From Phyto melanocephala (lineage: Eukaryota > Arthropoda > Insecta > Diptera > Rhinophoridae): a stretch of DNA of 64,000 bases. The notes under the pieces were generated by a model. That model had not been told where the DNA came from. It did no database searches and worked only from the letters and a program-made list of their open reading frames with translations. Below, in pieces: positions 54,070 to 64,000 of this stretch; position 1 is the first letter of the stretch, and every line of letters starts with the position of its first letter. The stretch is taken from the NCBI GenBank assembly GCA_941918925.1, contig OW799236.1, positions 63,172,485 through 63,236,484 on the forward strand, given 5' to 3'. The position numbers and the translations under genes are program-made.

Positions 54070-54391
54070 GTCATAGGCACCGGAGGGGAGCTGTTAACGA
54101 CTAGTCCTCTTTATCCACTAACTAGCCATTCAGGTTCTCGGCACTGCTTCCTACCACCTTAACCTTACAAGTGGGGGAGAGGAAAGAGGAGTAAGAGGAG
54201 GTTAAGGAAAAAGGAGAATAGGATGGGATTGGATAACCTTTTGTTATGACCGCTTTTAGCACATGCCTCATGGACCGACTTCGAGTAGCGAGATACGAGT
54301 ATTTCGTCTACTAAAAATCAGCCCCTGAGATAGGTACCACAGCTGTCACTTAAGCCACCACATCGCGGCAAGATCGTTATCCAGGTGGTGG

Positions 54392-54403
54392 ATTAAAATA
54401 AGG
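54392..54403 (+). repeat. 12-bp target-site duplication, right
   Basis: ATTAAAATAAGG, identical to 50183-50194. Confidence 0.9.
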
Positions 54404-54419
54404 TAATCTAATAGTTTTT

Positions 54420-57164
54420 TCTTATAGGAATAAGAAAACATTTTTAAAAAGGTAGGTAAATGATTCCAAACTCGACAAATCCTTATCAAAAAATACCTTT
54501 AAAAAACGGACAGGTGTATACGTGGTATATTAATTTGAATATTGCGTGATGAATTACTAAAAGAAAAGTTGCTGACAAGAGAATGAGGTAAGCCGCTTTT
54601 CATTGTACTGTAGAACTTAAGTAAAAGTCTCAACTTCAAAAAGTTTTGGAAATTAACACCTAAAAACTTAGGAATATATTCTGATACAAGATTATGACTA
54701 CGTAATAGAATATTAAAAACATATCTTATAATTTTCCTAACTATCCCTTCAATGCGATGTATATTTCCTGACAATGTTCCAGAGAAAACTTCAAGACAGT
54801 AATTTAATTGTGACATTAACAAAGAGTGAGCCAACCGATGTCTAACATGACAAGGTGTATATGAATAGAGTCTTCTCAAAATAAAGCACGTTTTCCTTAT
54901 AATAGAATTTATGTGGTTATCAAATTTCAGACCATGATCAATTATAACACCTATACACTGTAACTCATTAACATAATGGATTATTCTACCATTAAAATAC
55001 AAATTTGGATATGAGTGAGGATTTAACACTCCAAAGTAAATAGCTTTAGTTTTATCAGGATTAATTTCAAGACGATTCAAGTGCATTTATTACATTCATA
55101 TGATTATTAAGAAATGACTGCAGGTGGTAATGTGATTCAAAATTTACTTTATACAAAATGATAATATCATCAGCAAATACAAATAATTGACAAAAGTCAT
55201 TACTAATGTATGACATAAAATCATTTAAATATAATTGAAATAGCATAGGTCCTAACACAGAACCCTGAGGTACACCAGATGTAACATTACCAATAGTCGA
55301 ATTAACATTACCAATCGAGACAAATTGAGATCTTTCACATAGATATGAGTACATTAATCTACATGCCGAAGATGAAAATTTAATTTTGTTACAAAGTTTC
55401 CTCACCAAAGAAACATGATCAACTCTATCAAATGCTTTCGTGAGATCTAGCGATACCATTATACAATCAGAGTGTTTATCAAGATTACGTCTTATAGAGT
55501 CAGTCAGAGAAAGCAGGAGTGAAGTCGTACTATAATTGCGACGAAAGGCGTATTGATTAGGATTAAGCATGGAGCAAGAGTGTGTTAATATTTGAAAGTT
55601 AATTATATTTTCAACTATTTTAGACATAGCAGGTAAAATAGTTATTGGTCTTAGATTATCAATATTATAGTTGCCACTTTTCGGAATAGGGATAACCCGA
55701 CCTAACTTCCATCTCATAGGAAATTTAGAAGTCGTCAAAATAGAATTAATAAGATAAACCAATATTCTAGATATTAAAGGATAGATAATTTTAATGAACT
55801 TGATTGGGATCATATCGTGTCCAATTGCATTAGATTTTATTGAGTTAATTGCAAACATTAGATCATTTTCCGTTATACTATAAAAAGAAAATGAATTTGG
55901 AACATTTACAAAATCATCAAAACTAAAATTCAAGTCACCAGGAATCATATTGTCCAAAAATGTTCCTGCTATATTCTCAACCTCAGATTCATCATATTCA
56001 GGCCTTTCACGTCCAATACAACCTAACTTACGCAGTTTACCCCACAACTTACCATTGTCAACTCTATCAAACATCCTTGTACCATATTCTCTTCGTACCT
56101 TCCTAATTACAGCTTTTGCCCTATTCCTAAGTCTACAGTAGGTCCTCCAATTCTCATCCGTACGTTCTCTAACATATACTCTATAAGCCAAATCCCTCGA
56201 CCTTCTAGCACGAACTATATCCCTCGAGTTAAACCAATTATTATCACATGATCCTTTTCTAAATCTAATAGTAGGGACTAAATCAAAAAGACTGCTAACA
56301 AGATTGTCTAATATGCCAAGCTGTACGTCAACATCATTAGTGGTATAAATAGGATAAACATCAAACGCCTCAGCACACTGAACAAGAGTATCATAATTCA
56401 AACGATTATAATCTTTAAGATGTACCAAATTTTCACGTAATGTTGCAGTTAATCTTATTGAAATGAAAATAAAGCTGTGATGTGAAGAAAAGAAGGGATA
56501 TTGTACTTGGCTATGAGTATCGACGAGCGATTGCCGACTTACTAAAAAGTAGTCAATTAAAGAAGTAGAGTTATTACGTACACTAAGGTGAGTAGGTAAA
56601 CTATTATGTACATAAGTAAGACCACATCTCGGTATTAGAAAACGAAAGTTATTAGATGCAGAGATATTAAAATGATTACAATTAAAATCTTCCATAATAG
56701 TTATATTTGAGAAACGATCAAAAAGATCACTATGAATATTTTCAAAGGCATTGATATCACCACTTGGAGAATTTAAACAAAAAGTGATTCACAAACCCCA
56801 TACTCCTCACCTTTAAATACTATTTTATAATGTAATTTATACGATATATACAAACAACCACCACAGGTCGATCATTCCTGACCAGTTTATAACGAGCAAG
56901 AGATAAAGATTGAGAATATGTATGAGATTTAAACCAAGTCTCAGACACACCTATAATATCAAGAGGAGACTTATTAAAGATGTTTTTAAATTCATCACAT
57001 TTAGTACTAGAGTTTGACGGATTTAAACTTTGGGCATTTATATGACCTATATTAAGATTATTAGAATAAGAAGAGAGGTAAGATCTTAAAACTGATATAT
57101 CTTTGGCTAAAGGTCCAAGATTTGATTCAAAAAACATCAAAGTTGAGGTAATATTTATATTCAT
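54420..57164 (-). pseudogene. ORF2 of the PHD-type LINE (endonuclease, RT), main part
   Basis: Endonuclease opens LNIGHINAQSLNPSNSSTKC and LDIIGVSETWFKSH (57040-56900). A gap with frameshifts follows, then a 542-residue frame (56695-55067) with MEDFNCNH, the linker, RT palm (IPIPKSGNYNIDNLRPITIL; SLDLTKAFDRVDH; VTSGVPQGSVLGPMLFQLYL) and the catalytic box FADDIIILY. A frameshift near 55075 leads to the thumb frame (55086-54499, LGV...VIIDHGLKFDNHINSI). The central 542 codons, including FADD, are undamaged. Confidence 0.85.
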
Positions 57165-57413
57165 AGGGGAACAAATATTTAAAAATTATACAGAGCATTT
57201 GAAGATATTGCTTCATATTAAAAAAAAATAATAATAATAAGATTCAACATAATTTGTAAGTTCCCTTCGATTGAGTTTATTTTAAGTTATTAGTATGGTG
57301 CAAATACAAGAATAATAGAAAGACTTTCAACACAAAGTACATAGCTATCGTTACAACCAAAAAATAAATAAAAAGAAATATTACAAATCAAGAAAATATG
57401 ATAAAAAGTTACA

Positions 57414-58354
57414 TTAGGTATTTAAATCAAACATAGCAATACATTTCCTCAAATCAAGTATTTCTGTTTTACCATTTAGCATTTTAATTTTACATTTGGG
57501 AATGATTCTATTTATAATACTGAAATATTCAATTTTCTTATCCTTCTTTAATTTCCAGCAAATTTTAAAAAGTCTATTAGCTAGAAAAGTATAATTATCA
57601 TTCAAATAGATGCGGGTTATGTCATTGCCATCATCAAGATCAGAATGTTTTAGGTTTTTTACTTTAAAGTATGCTGAATCACGAATATTAATCTAAGAAA
57701 ATTTAACAAGTACTACATTCTTATTTCTAATATAAATTACATAAACAATATCATTCTGAGAAATTTTTACCTTAAGATAAGTAGCAATTGATATAACAAT
57801 TTCATTAAGATTAGAATATTCTAGAAAGTCCAGTTATAACGATATCCGATCTGTTATTCTGATGTATCATATGATTAAGTAACTCCATTTCATCAAATTT
57901 TTCACTTATAGCGATATCATTAGCCTTCACTTGGTCGTTGCAACTTGAAATTTCATCTTGTAAATTTTTGAGGTTAGCCGCCACTTCCTTACGAATTTCA
58001 TTAATGACACTGTCAAACTTGATATTAATCTCAGTTTGCTTTTGATTCATATCATCAGCATGCATTTTTAGAGAGCTCCTAAACGTCAACACTTCCAGGT
58101 TGCGGATGATTCACCAAACATATCTTACATTTATAAGATAAGTTTCTATTTTTGTCCAATATAGAAAACAAGTCTTTATAAATATTTTCACAGTCTAAAT
58201 GAAACCATTTGCAGCAAGAAACACATAGAATGCTTTTTTTCCTAGTAACATCTAGGTTACAATCTCCACAAAGTTCAGGCATATTGTTTTTTTTTCCCCT
58301 TTTTTCTAACATTGCCCTTATTGTATATAATAACTTCCAGGGCAATACATACAA
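57414..58354 (-). pseudogene. ORF1 of the PHD-type LINE
   Basis: Starts with a PHD-like zinc finger: CGDCNLDVTRKKSILCVSCC, WFHLDC and CKIC (about 58280-58105), giving a C4HC3-type pattern. A coiled coil follows (NEIRKEVAANLKNLQDEI). After a short frameshift near 57840 comes an RNA-binding-like domain: VISIATYLKVKISQNDIVYV ... NKNVVLVKFS, IYLNDNYTFLANRLFKICW, LKKDKKIEYF and KMLNGKTEIL. That last block resembles the baculovirus-FP-like domain common in CR1/Jockey ORF1 proteins. One TAG near 57690 and one or two slips break it. It would bind LINE RNA. Confidence 0.75.
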
Positions 58355-58859
58355 GATAACTGTAAAGTATTAAATTACTTTACAGCATGCAAAGAAAAGA
58401 TCACAATATATGTACGTATGTATGTACGGAACTGTTTTCCTTTTTAATTTTTAATCCTTATAAAAAATAGCTTAAAAACACCTTCTCTTAGTAGATTTTA
58501 ATATTCTCTTCAGTTATTTTAATAGCAAAAATTTAATTCGCACTTTAAACAATATTTTTAGATTTCAATCAAGAGGATATTACAAAATACTATTATAGTG
58601 ACATAGCGCTGCCAGACTTTTCGTAAAAATTTCAAAATGGTATAAAAATTGCAATTAAATTGGTAAGTACAATAAATATATGTATGTATATGTTACAGCA
58701 AAGATTGTCGATTTCAATTGTACTGGTAACCATTATATGTTTTAACCCTAATCATACCATTCAATCATAGTATGTTTCTCTTCGATTATGGTTACCACAA
58801 CCATATTTTTTCTTTGCGTGTAAAGAAAGAAGTGCAAAGTTGATATTATCGGAAAAAGT

Positions 58860-59595
58860 GAAAAAATATATCAAAAGCGCTGAGAGATGCATATTCATAT
58901 TATTTTGGTTTCTGTGTTGAAAATACTCTCAAGCCGTGGGCACCGAAATTATTTTGTAAAACGTGTAGCACAAAACTGTACTAGTGGTCGCTTGGTCAAG
59001 AACTATACTTTTAATTTTTAATACCAATGTTATGGAGAGAGCCGAAAAATCGTGCAGATGATTTTTATTTTTGCTTGATGAATGTGGTCGGTCTTAATGC
59101 AAAAAAACTATCAAAGTATAAATATGCTGACTTGTCATCAGTGTCCAAGCCAGTTCCCCGTACGAACAATGACCCTTTGCCAATTTGCCCAGGTGTGAGT
59201 GCAAATTCTAGGGGAACTTTCAGTTCGTCACCGACCGAAAATTTTAACATGAAAGAAGCACATATAATATCGCAAAGTATACTAAGTGACTGAATTCGTG
59301 ATTTGGGTTTATCGAAACAAAAAGCAAAATGGCTCGCATCACGGTTGCAGGAGTGGAACTGTCTTCACACTGAAACAAAATTCACTGTTTACAGAACCAG
59401 AAATCCGGCGATTTTACCGTTTTTTAAAAAACAAGATAACATATGTTTCTGCGATGACATCAACGGTTTATTTCAAGCCATGAATACACCATACGATGTA
59501 AGTGAATGACGTTTGTTTATAGATGGTTCAAAATACAGCCTGAAGGAATGGAAATTTAAAACCATCCATTGCAATTGCTCATGCAGTATAGTCGT
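58860..59595 (+). pseudogene. Pseudogene of a multi-copy arthropod family of unknown function
   Basis: The frame reads YSYYFGFCVENTLKPWAPKL, FCKTCSTKLY, then MLWREPKNRADDFYFCLMNV with CxxC-type pairs, KPVPRTNN, a stop at 59290, then RDLGLSKQKAKWLASRLQEW and FFKKQDNICFCDDINGLFQA. RLFIDGSKYSL and, after a slip, GNLKPSIAIAHAV close it. I recognise this block order from uncharacterised proteins present in many copies in arthropod genomes, often with transposons; no function is known to me. Two paired Cys motifs suggest metal binding. Several stops and slips mark it as dead. It ends where the Gypsy LTR begins. Only a database search can confirm the family. Confidence 0.6.
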
Positions 59596-59599
59596 TTAG

Positions 59600-62500
59600 T
59601 TTAATATTTAATTCAGAATTAAATAAATTTATTTATTTATATATATTTATTAAAACAGACTATGTTCTTCAAATTTAAATTTGTATAATAATTTTTCAAT
59701 AGACAGTTTTAAAAACATAAAATAATATAAAAACTAGATTCAGTTAATAAAAATATACAACAAGTAAATATCTATAGTAGGAAACTACATTAGTCTCCCA
59801 CCAGTATAAAATCGTAGTAAAACAGAAAGAAAACAAAAAAAAATTATTGAATATGAAAAGTTATTGGCTGTTTTTTAAATATGTTGGATAGTTCTGTGTC
59901 TTTTTCAATATGAGCTGGTTTAAGAAAATCAATTGAGTAAGTTTTAATAATATTACCACACTGTACCTTAAAAGTTTTTTTTTATTACTTTCAATAACTT
60001 TAAATGGCCCTTCATAAGGACATTCTAGACCTTTTGGTCTGAGTATTTTAATAAAAACATATTCACAATCCATCATGTTTTTAGGAATAAAATAGTCACC
60101 ATTTGTATGATGAATTACCTTACTTCTAACTGTTTCAAAATGATTTCTCAAACTTTGTAACACTTCATAACAAGTCGAAAAAGTATTGTTTTTGACCACT
60201 AGATCTCCAGGTAATCTCCAAATTTGGCCATAAACTAATTCTGAAGGACAACTTTTAAGGTCATCTTTGATACTAGAACGAATACCTAATAAAATTATAG
60301 ATAACTGTTCGGACCAGTTTTTTACATTATTACTTGACTTAAGACTAGTTTTCAACTGTCGATGAAAACGTTCAACCATACTGTTTGCCTGTGAATGATA
60401 AGATGAGGTGTGAATTTTATATGTTCCTAAAATTTTTGTTAATTCGTTAAATAGTTTTGATGTGTATTGTGTTCCGTTATCAACTGTAATTCACTATTGT
60501 TTGAGCAGAAATGTCTCCAAGTGGATACGCCTCTGGCCACCTAGTGAATCTGTCAATGATTGTCAATATATAATTATTTCCATTTGAAATTGGGAGTGGT
60601 CCAACAATATCCATATGTATATGTTCGAACCGTACAGCTGGTATATCTATTGTTTGTACTTTAGATTTAGTAAGATATTGAATTTTTGATTTTTGACAAT
60701 CAATGCAGTTAGATGCTAGTGCATTAATATCTATACGCATTGATGGCCAAAAATATTTGTTTTGTATTAGTTTTCGTGTTGCACGAATTCCTGAATGTGA
60801 TATCGAATGTAAATTAACAAAAAACGGTTTTTCTTAACGAGTTCGGGACAAAAGGACGATTTGATTTCCCGGAAGTATCGCACCATATTTTAAGATCTAA
60901 TAAAGGAAAATTGATTTCCTTTAAATTATTTTTCGTAGTATTATTAGATATTATTTTTTTTTAATTCTACATCAACTTGTTGTTCGTTATATAGTAATTA
61001 CATATTAATATTTTGATTGGTAAAAGCAAAAATTTCAGGGGGTCTGGACAGTGTATCTGCTACAATATTGCCCTTACCACTAATATAACTTATATTTGAA
61101 GTATATTGAGCTATGTATTCTAAATGACGCGTTTGGCGTGGAGATCTTTCTGTTTTAGAGTCGAGAAAATATGTGAGTGGTTTGTGATCTGTCAATATTT
61201 TAAAATCTCTGCCTTCTAAAAAGTGTCCAAATGTTTTACAGATAAATATATAGCTAAAAGTTCTTGATCAAACGTAGAATAGTTGCATTCAGTTGGGGTT
61301 AATTTTCTAGAGAAATATGCAAGAGGCTCAATGTTATGTTTCTTATGTTGCTGTAATACAGTTCCGATAGCTATATTTGAAGCGTCTACTGCTAAATAAA
61401 GAGATGCATTTTTGTCAAAATGTGTTAGTAATGTTTTCTGACAAAATTTTCTCTTAATTGTCTGAAATGCTTCTTCGGCGTCATCAGTCCACACCAGTTC
61501 TTTACTTTTTCTTTTAGACGCATTAGTAATCATTTCATGAAGTGGTGAGAGAAAGCTTGCAATCATTGGTATGTATCTATGATAAAAGTTTATCATTCCA
61601 ATAAATTTCTGAAGTTTTGTTATTGATGTAGAATTACATTAACTCTTTCACATGCAGGTTTGATTCCCTCAGCAGAAATCTGATAACTTAAAAACTCTAG
61701 ATTTCGTACTCCAAAAATACATTTTGATGTTTTAATACTAAGACCATATTCATGCAAACGTTGAAATATGATTGTTAAGTGTTCCAGATGTTGTATTTCA
61801 TTATCACTTGCAATTAATAAATCTAAATGTAAGTAAAAATAAAATCAATATCAAAGAAAATTTCATCAATAAACCTTTGAAAAGTTTGTTCGCTATTTCT
61901 GAGTTCAAAAGGCATTCGCGTAAATTCAAACATCCCAAAAGGTGTAGTAATAGCAGTTTTGTGAATATCTTGTTCTGCCATGGGAATTTGATAATAGGCT
62001 TTAACTAAATCAATTTTCGAAAAAATTGTCTTACCTCTAAAATCTGTAGTTAGATCTTGAATATGAGGTAAGGGATATCTATCTGGTACTGTAACGCAGT
62101 TCAATCTACGGTAGTCTCCACATGGTCTCCAATCATTGTGTTCTTTTTTTGGAACTAGATGGAGGGGAGATGAAATGTATGAATTGGATGGTCTGCAAAT
62201 ACCAGAGTCTAATACAAATTTAAATTCAGATTTTGCGATTTTTAGTTTAATTGGGTCTAGTCGACGTGGTTTGGAAAAAGGTGGGTTCTATTCTATGTAC
62301 TGTTGTGTGTTTAATAGGTTTAGTATAATCTGGCTTAGCTGTTATCGAAGGAAATTTATTTAAAAGGTCTGAATTTTTTTACTAAGTTGCATAATTTTAA
62401 GTGAATGTATTTGTGCAAACCCTTGGAAGGCTCTAGCTGATTGGAGTCTTTGATCATCTTATTTCTCATGTCAATAATTATACCAAATTTTTCAAAAAAA

Positions 62501-62940
62501 TCTGCGCCCAAAATTGGCTGTTTAATATTAGCTAAAATAAAAGTGAATTCAAAAGTTTTATTAAGACCTAAATTAAGTGTTAGTGATTTTGAACCATATT
62601 TCTTAATTATTGTACCATTAGGGTTATAAAGGAAAGGAAAGAAAGGGTTATATTTGAATTCTGTTTGAATTTATTATATTTATATGCTGGAATAACTGAT
62701 ACAGCTGCACCTGTATCAATTAAGAACTTTAATTTATTTATTTGATCATAAATAAATAGACGACGTGATGTTTATTTTTCAGTCACTTTATCTGTCGCCG
62801 AAATAATGGGACAATTTAGTTTAAATTTTGTCTGTTGTCATATGAAACGAAATCACAAGGGGAATGCACTTTTTAGCATTCTTTCCAAACTTTTGATGGT
62901 ACCAACAAAAATGACTTTTTTATTATAAAAGAAAATCTAA
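59600..62940 (-). mobile_element. CsRn1-like Gypsy retrotransposon, degenerate
   Basis: On the minus strand: Gag knuckle, protease, RT, RNase H, integrase, a GGTGGGAGAC polypurine tract (59794-59803) and a 3' LTR starting TGTAGTTTCC at 59789. The knuckle FCWYHQKFGKNAKKC matches the CHCC type of the element at 16-20 kb, placing both in the CsRn1 clade. The 5' LTR and most of gag are missing. Many frameshifts. Confidence 0.8.
59861..62940 (-). pseudogene. Gag end and Pol of the degenerate CsRn1-like element
   Basis: Gag knuckle near 62930-62860. Protease FLIDTGAAVSVIPA and QPILGADFFEKFG (about 62740-62490). RT with [30 protein letters not shown] (catalytic Asp) and, at 61830, a slip exactly inside the YIDD box (FTYI, stop; DLLIAS in the next frame). 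RNase H VDASNIAIGTVL and MTDHKPLTYFLDS. Integrase with HSISHSG, CIDCQKSK, HMDIVGPLP, VDNGTQYTSK and MVERFHRQLKTS, and a GPF block (CPYEGPFKVIES). About 15 residues are missing from the integrase near 60485. Stop at 59861. Confidence 0.85.
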
Positions 62941-63104
62941 TACGAGGTCTTCACTAATTTTTTTCTTAAATCCCACTCGAGTTTCTAAACTTAATGTAAA
63001 TATTTAATTTTTTGAACTAAAGATTTATACAATTTAGACTTATTGTGAAAGTGATTCGTGTTATGAAAAAAACACTTTACCTGTTATAATTCCTAGTATT
63101 ACTT

Positions 63105-63470
63105 TTTTATACCCTTCACACAGTGAAAAACTGTATATATAGGTTTGTCATTCCGTGTGAAATTTCTACAATTTTCATTTCCGACCCCATAAAGTATATA
63201 TTTTCTGAAAGCTTATGAATAGGGGAGTCGATTGAGCTCTGTCAGTCTGACCGTCTGTCCGTGTGTATGTTGAAAACAACTTTTTGAAGCCCCCCAATAT
63301 CACCTGGACCCGGGTGAGGTACTAAAATATCATAAATATTCGGGAGTAGATCGGTATTGAAAATCAGAAAAATCGGTACATAAACAACTGAGATATGAGC
63401 AAAAAACCACGACCACCTCGATTTTTTTTCACAAAAACAACATTACAACAACAACATACATACATACGGG
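63105..63470 (-). mobile_element. DINE/INE-1-like family A, 3' part (copy A3)
   Basis: The reverse of the family A 3' half: TTTTTATACCCTTCACACAG, TTCCGACCCCATAAAGTATA, CTGACCGTCTGTCCGTGTG, a CACCTGGACCCGGG block and GTTGTTGTAATG near the inner end. The poly-A/T core and 5' end are missing. Confidence 0.7.
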
Positions 63471-64000
63471 GAGCATGGGAATGTGTAAGGCAAAATGGTT
63501 AAAGCGTTCCTTAGTAAGACTTGTCATCTTAAGAATTGACAAGTATAAGGTAAAGTGTTCCCACTATCCTTAGTAAGGCATTCCAAGTCGACTTGGAGGT
63601 CAGCGTGCTGATCCCATTGCTACGGCAGTGGCCTCCTCGTGGTTCTCCCTGGGGACCAGCTCTGTGGAGGTAGAAGCGAATGCGAGCGACGGTCTTTAGC
63701 ATGTCCGCTGGGTCGTAAAATATGACGTCTCGGGAAGTAGGCATATGTGCTAAGTTTGCTACTGACTTTTACCAAGCCAGGTTGGTGGCTTAGCTGGCAG
63801 CCCCAGCACCAACCTAGGAGAGCTATAGGCCAATCATTTATTCTCTCTGAAGTTTAACTGATTACTGAAACCTATTCAAATGTAAATGATAACATCAATA
63901 ATAAGTCGAACCCCCTGTTGACGACTATTGGAATGAAAAAAAGGACACGATTTGGATCTTGGAACGTTCATAGCATGCTAGAGACGACTAAGCTCGCGCA
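63471..64000 (+). mobile_element. LINE 5' region and start of its endonuclease ORF
   Basis: A GC-richer leader (63475-63900) unlike the surrounding DNA, then a frame from ATG 63933 reading TRFGSWNVHSMLETTKLA. The WNVxxML start is the first strand of an APE-type endonuclease as in RTE-like and related LINEs. The window ends here, so the clade and integrity cannot be judged. Confidence 0.6.

Larger units (their letters stand above)
50195..54391 (-). mobile_element. LOA-type non-LTR retrotransposon (copy 2), full length with internal deletion
   Basis: Flanked by a perfect 12-bp target duplication ATTAAAATAAGG (50183-50194 and 54392-54403). The 3' end is a (CCAA)n tail on the minus strand (GGTT repeats at 50193-50210). 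The 5' leader begins CCACCACCTGGATAACGATC. ORF1 and ORF2 follow in close succession. The intact duplication and both termini show a complete insertion event; ORF2 has lost most of its RT. Confidence 0.9.
49886..58604 (-). mobile_element. PHD-type LINE (CR1/Jockey-like), inserted in the TIR element
   Basis: 5' region about 58604-58355, ORF1 58354-57414, ORF2 57164-54420 and, after the LOA insertion, 50182-50099. The 3' UTR ends in a TAAATAAATAAAT tail (minus strand; 49905-49886). Near full length apart from frameshifts. It is older than the LOA element that interrupts its ORF2 end and younger than the TIR element it interrupts. Confidence 0.8.
49724..58821 (-). mobile_element. TIR transposon (copy 2), outer shell of a nested complex
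   Basis: The left end ACACAAAAAGAAAAACCATGG (49724-49885) matches the right end of copy 1 in reverse. 58605-58821, ending TTTTTTCTTTGCGTGT, matches its left end in reverse. Copy 2 is therefore in the opposite orientation and split by an insertion of about 8.7 kb. Its own central part is also shorter than in copy 1. Confidence 0.8.

Noticed and set aside
49724..58821. 8-bp target duplication for the TIR element
   Set aside because: Flanks of the two copies do not give a consistent duplication, so superfamily assignment was not made.
59027..59293. An intact 88-codon host gene
   Set aside because: Conserved blocks continue in and out of frame on both sides, so it is a piece of a longer pseudogene.

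Overview
The window reads as nuclear DNA of a higher fly (Diptera, Schizophora-like). It is AT-rich, full of short tandem repeats and built almost entirely of insect-type transposable elements. It carries repeats with the layout of the fly INE-1/DINE-1 (Helentron-associated) family: TATACCC near both ends, GACGGACAGACGGAC-type GTCY tracts, and a terminal hairpin. Genus or species cannot be fixed from what is visible. I see no tRNA, rRNA or CRISPR. The single convincing host gene is a one-exon secreted serine-protease homologue at 38861-39619 whose catalytic Asp and Ser are replaced.

Layout. 0.4-1.3 kb: piggyBac transposase remnant (-). 1.9-3.3 kb: Penelope-like element (-) flanked by inverted repeats. 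4.8-10.1 kb: LINE scraps and a LOA-type LINE (+) split by a DINE-like insertion. 11.3-12.7 kb: short Helitron and a LINE RT pseudogene. 12.8-20.2 kb: an mdg1/412-like Gypsy element (+) with internal deletions, whose 3' LTR is interrupted by a CsRn1-like Gypsy element (-) with nearly intact gag and pol. 20.6-23.1 kb: three Helitrons joined exactly head to tail. 25.7-38.5 kb: DINE-like repeats of two families, carrying a mariner relic, invaded by a hAT element that contains a second hAT element. 38.9 kb: the protease homologue. 40.3-42.5 kb: LINE (-). 42.6-43.5 kb: PIF/Harbinger relic. 43.6-45.3 kb: DINE-like copy. 45.5-49.5 kb: LINE scraps, a Helitron, and a hAT transposase pseudogene split by a small hAT element. 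49.7-58.8 kb: a three-level nest (TIR element > PHD-type LINE > LOA LINE with a 12-bp target duplication). 58.9-59.6 kb: pseudogene of an arthropod family of unknown function. 59.6-62.9 kb: degenerate CsRn1-like Gypsy (-). 63.1-64.0 kb: DINE-like end and the start of another LINE (+).

The parts do not form a pathway. They form a layered record of insertions whose relative order can be read from target duplications and interruptions. The most informative observations are the exact Helitron concatemer, the nested hAT pair with perfect 8-bp duplications, the in-frame AAAAAAC slip site between gag and pol of the CsRn1-like element, the mariner relic carried at the same place by several DINE-like copies, and the catalytically dead protease homologue.
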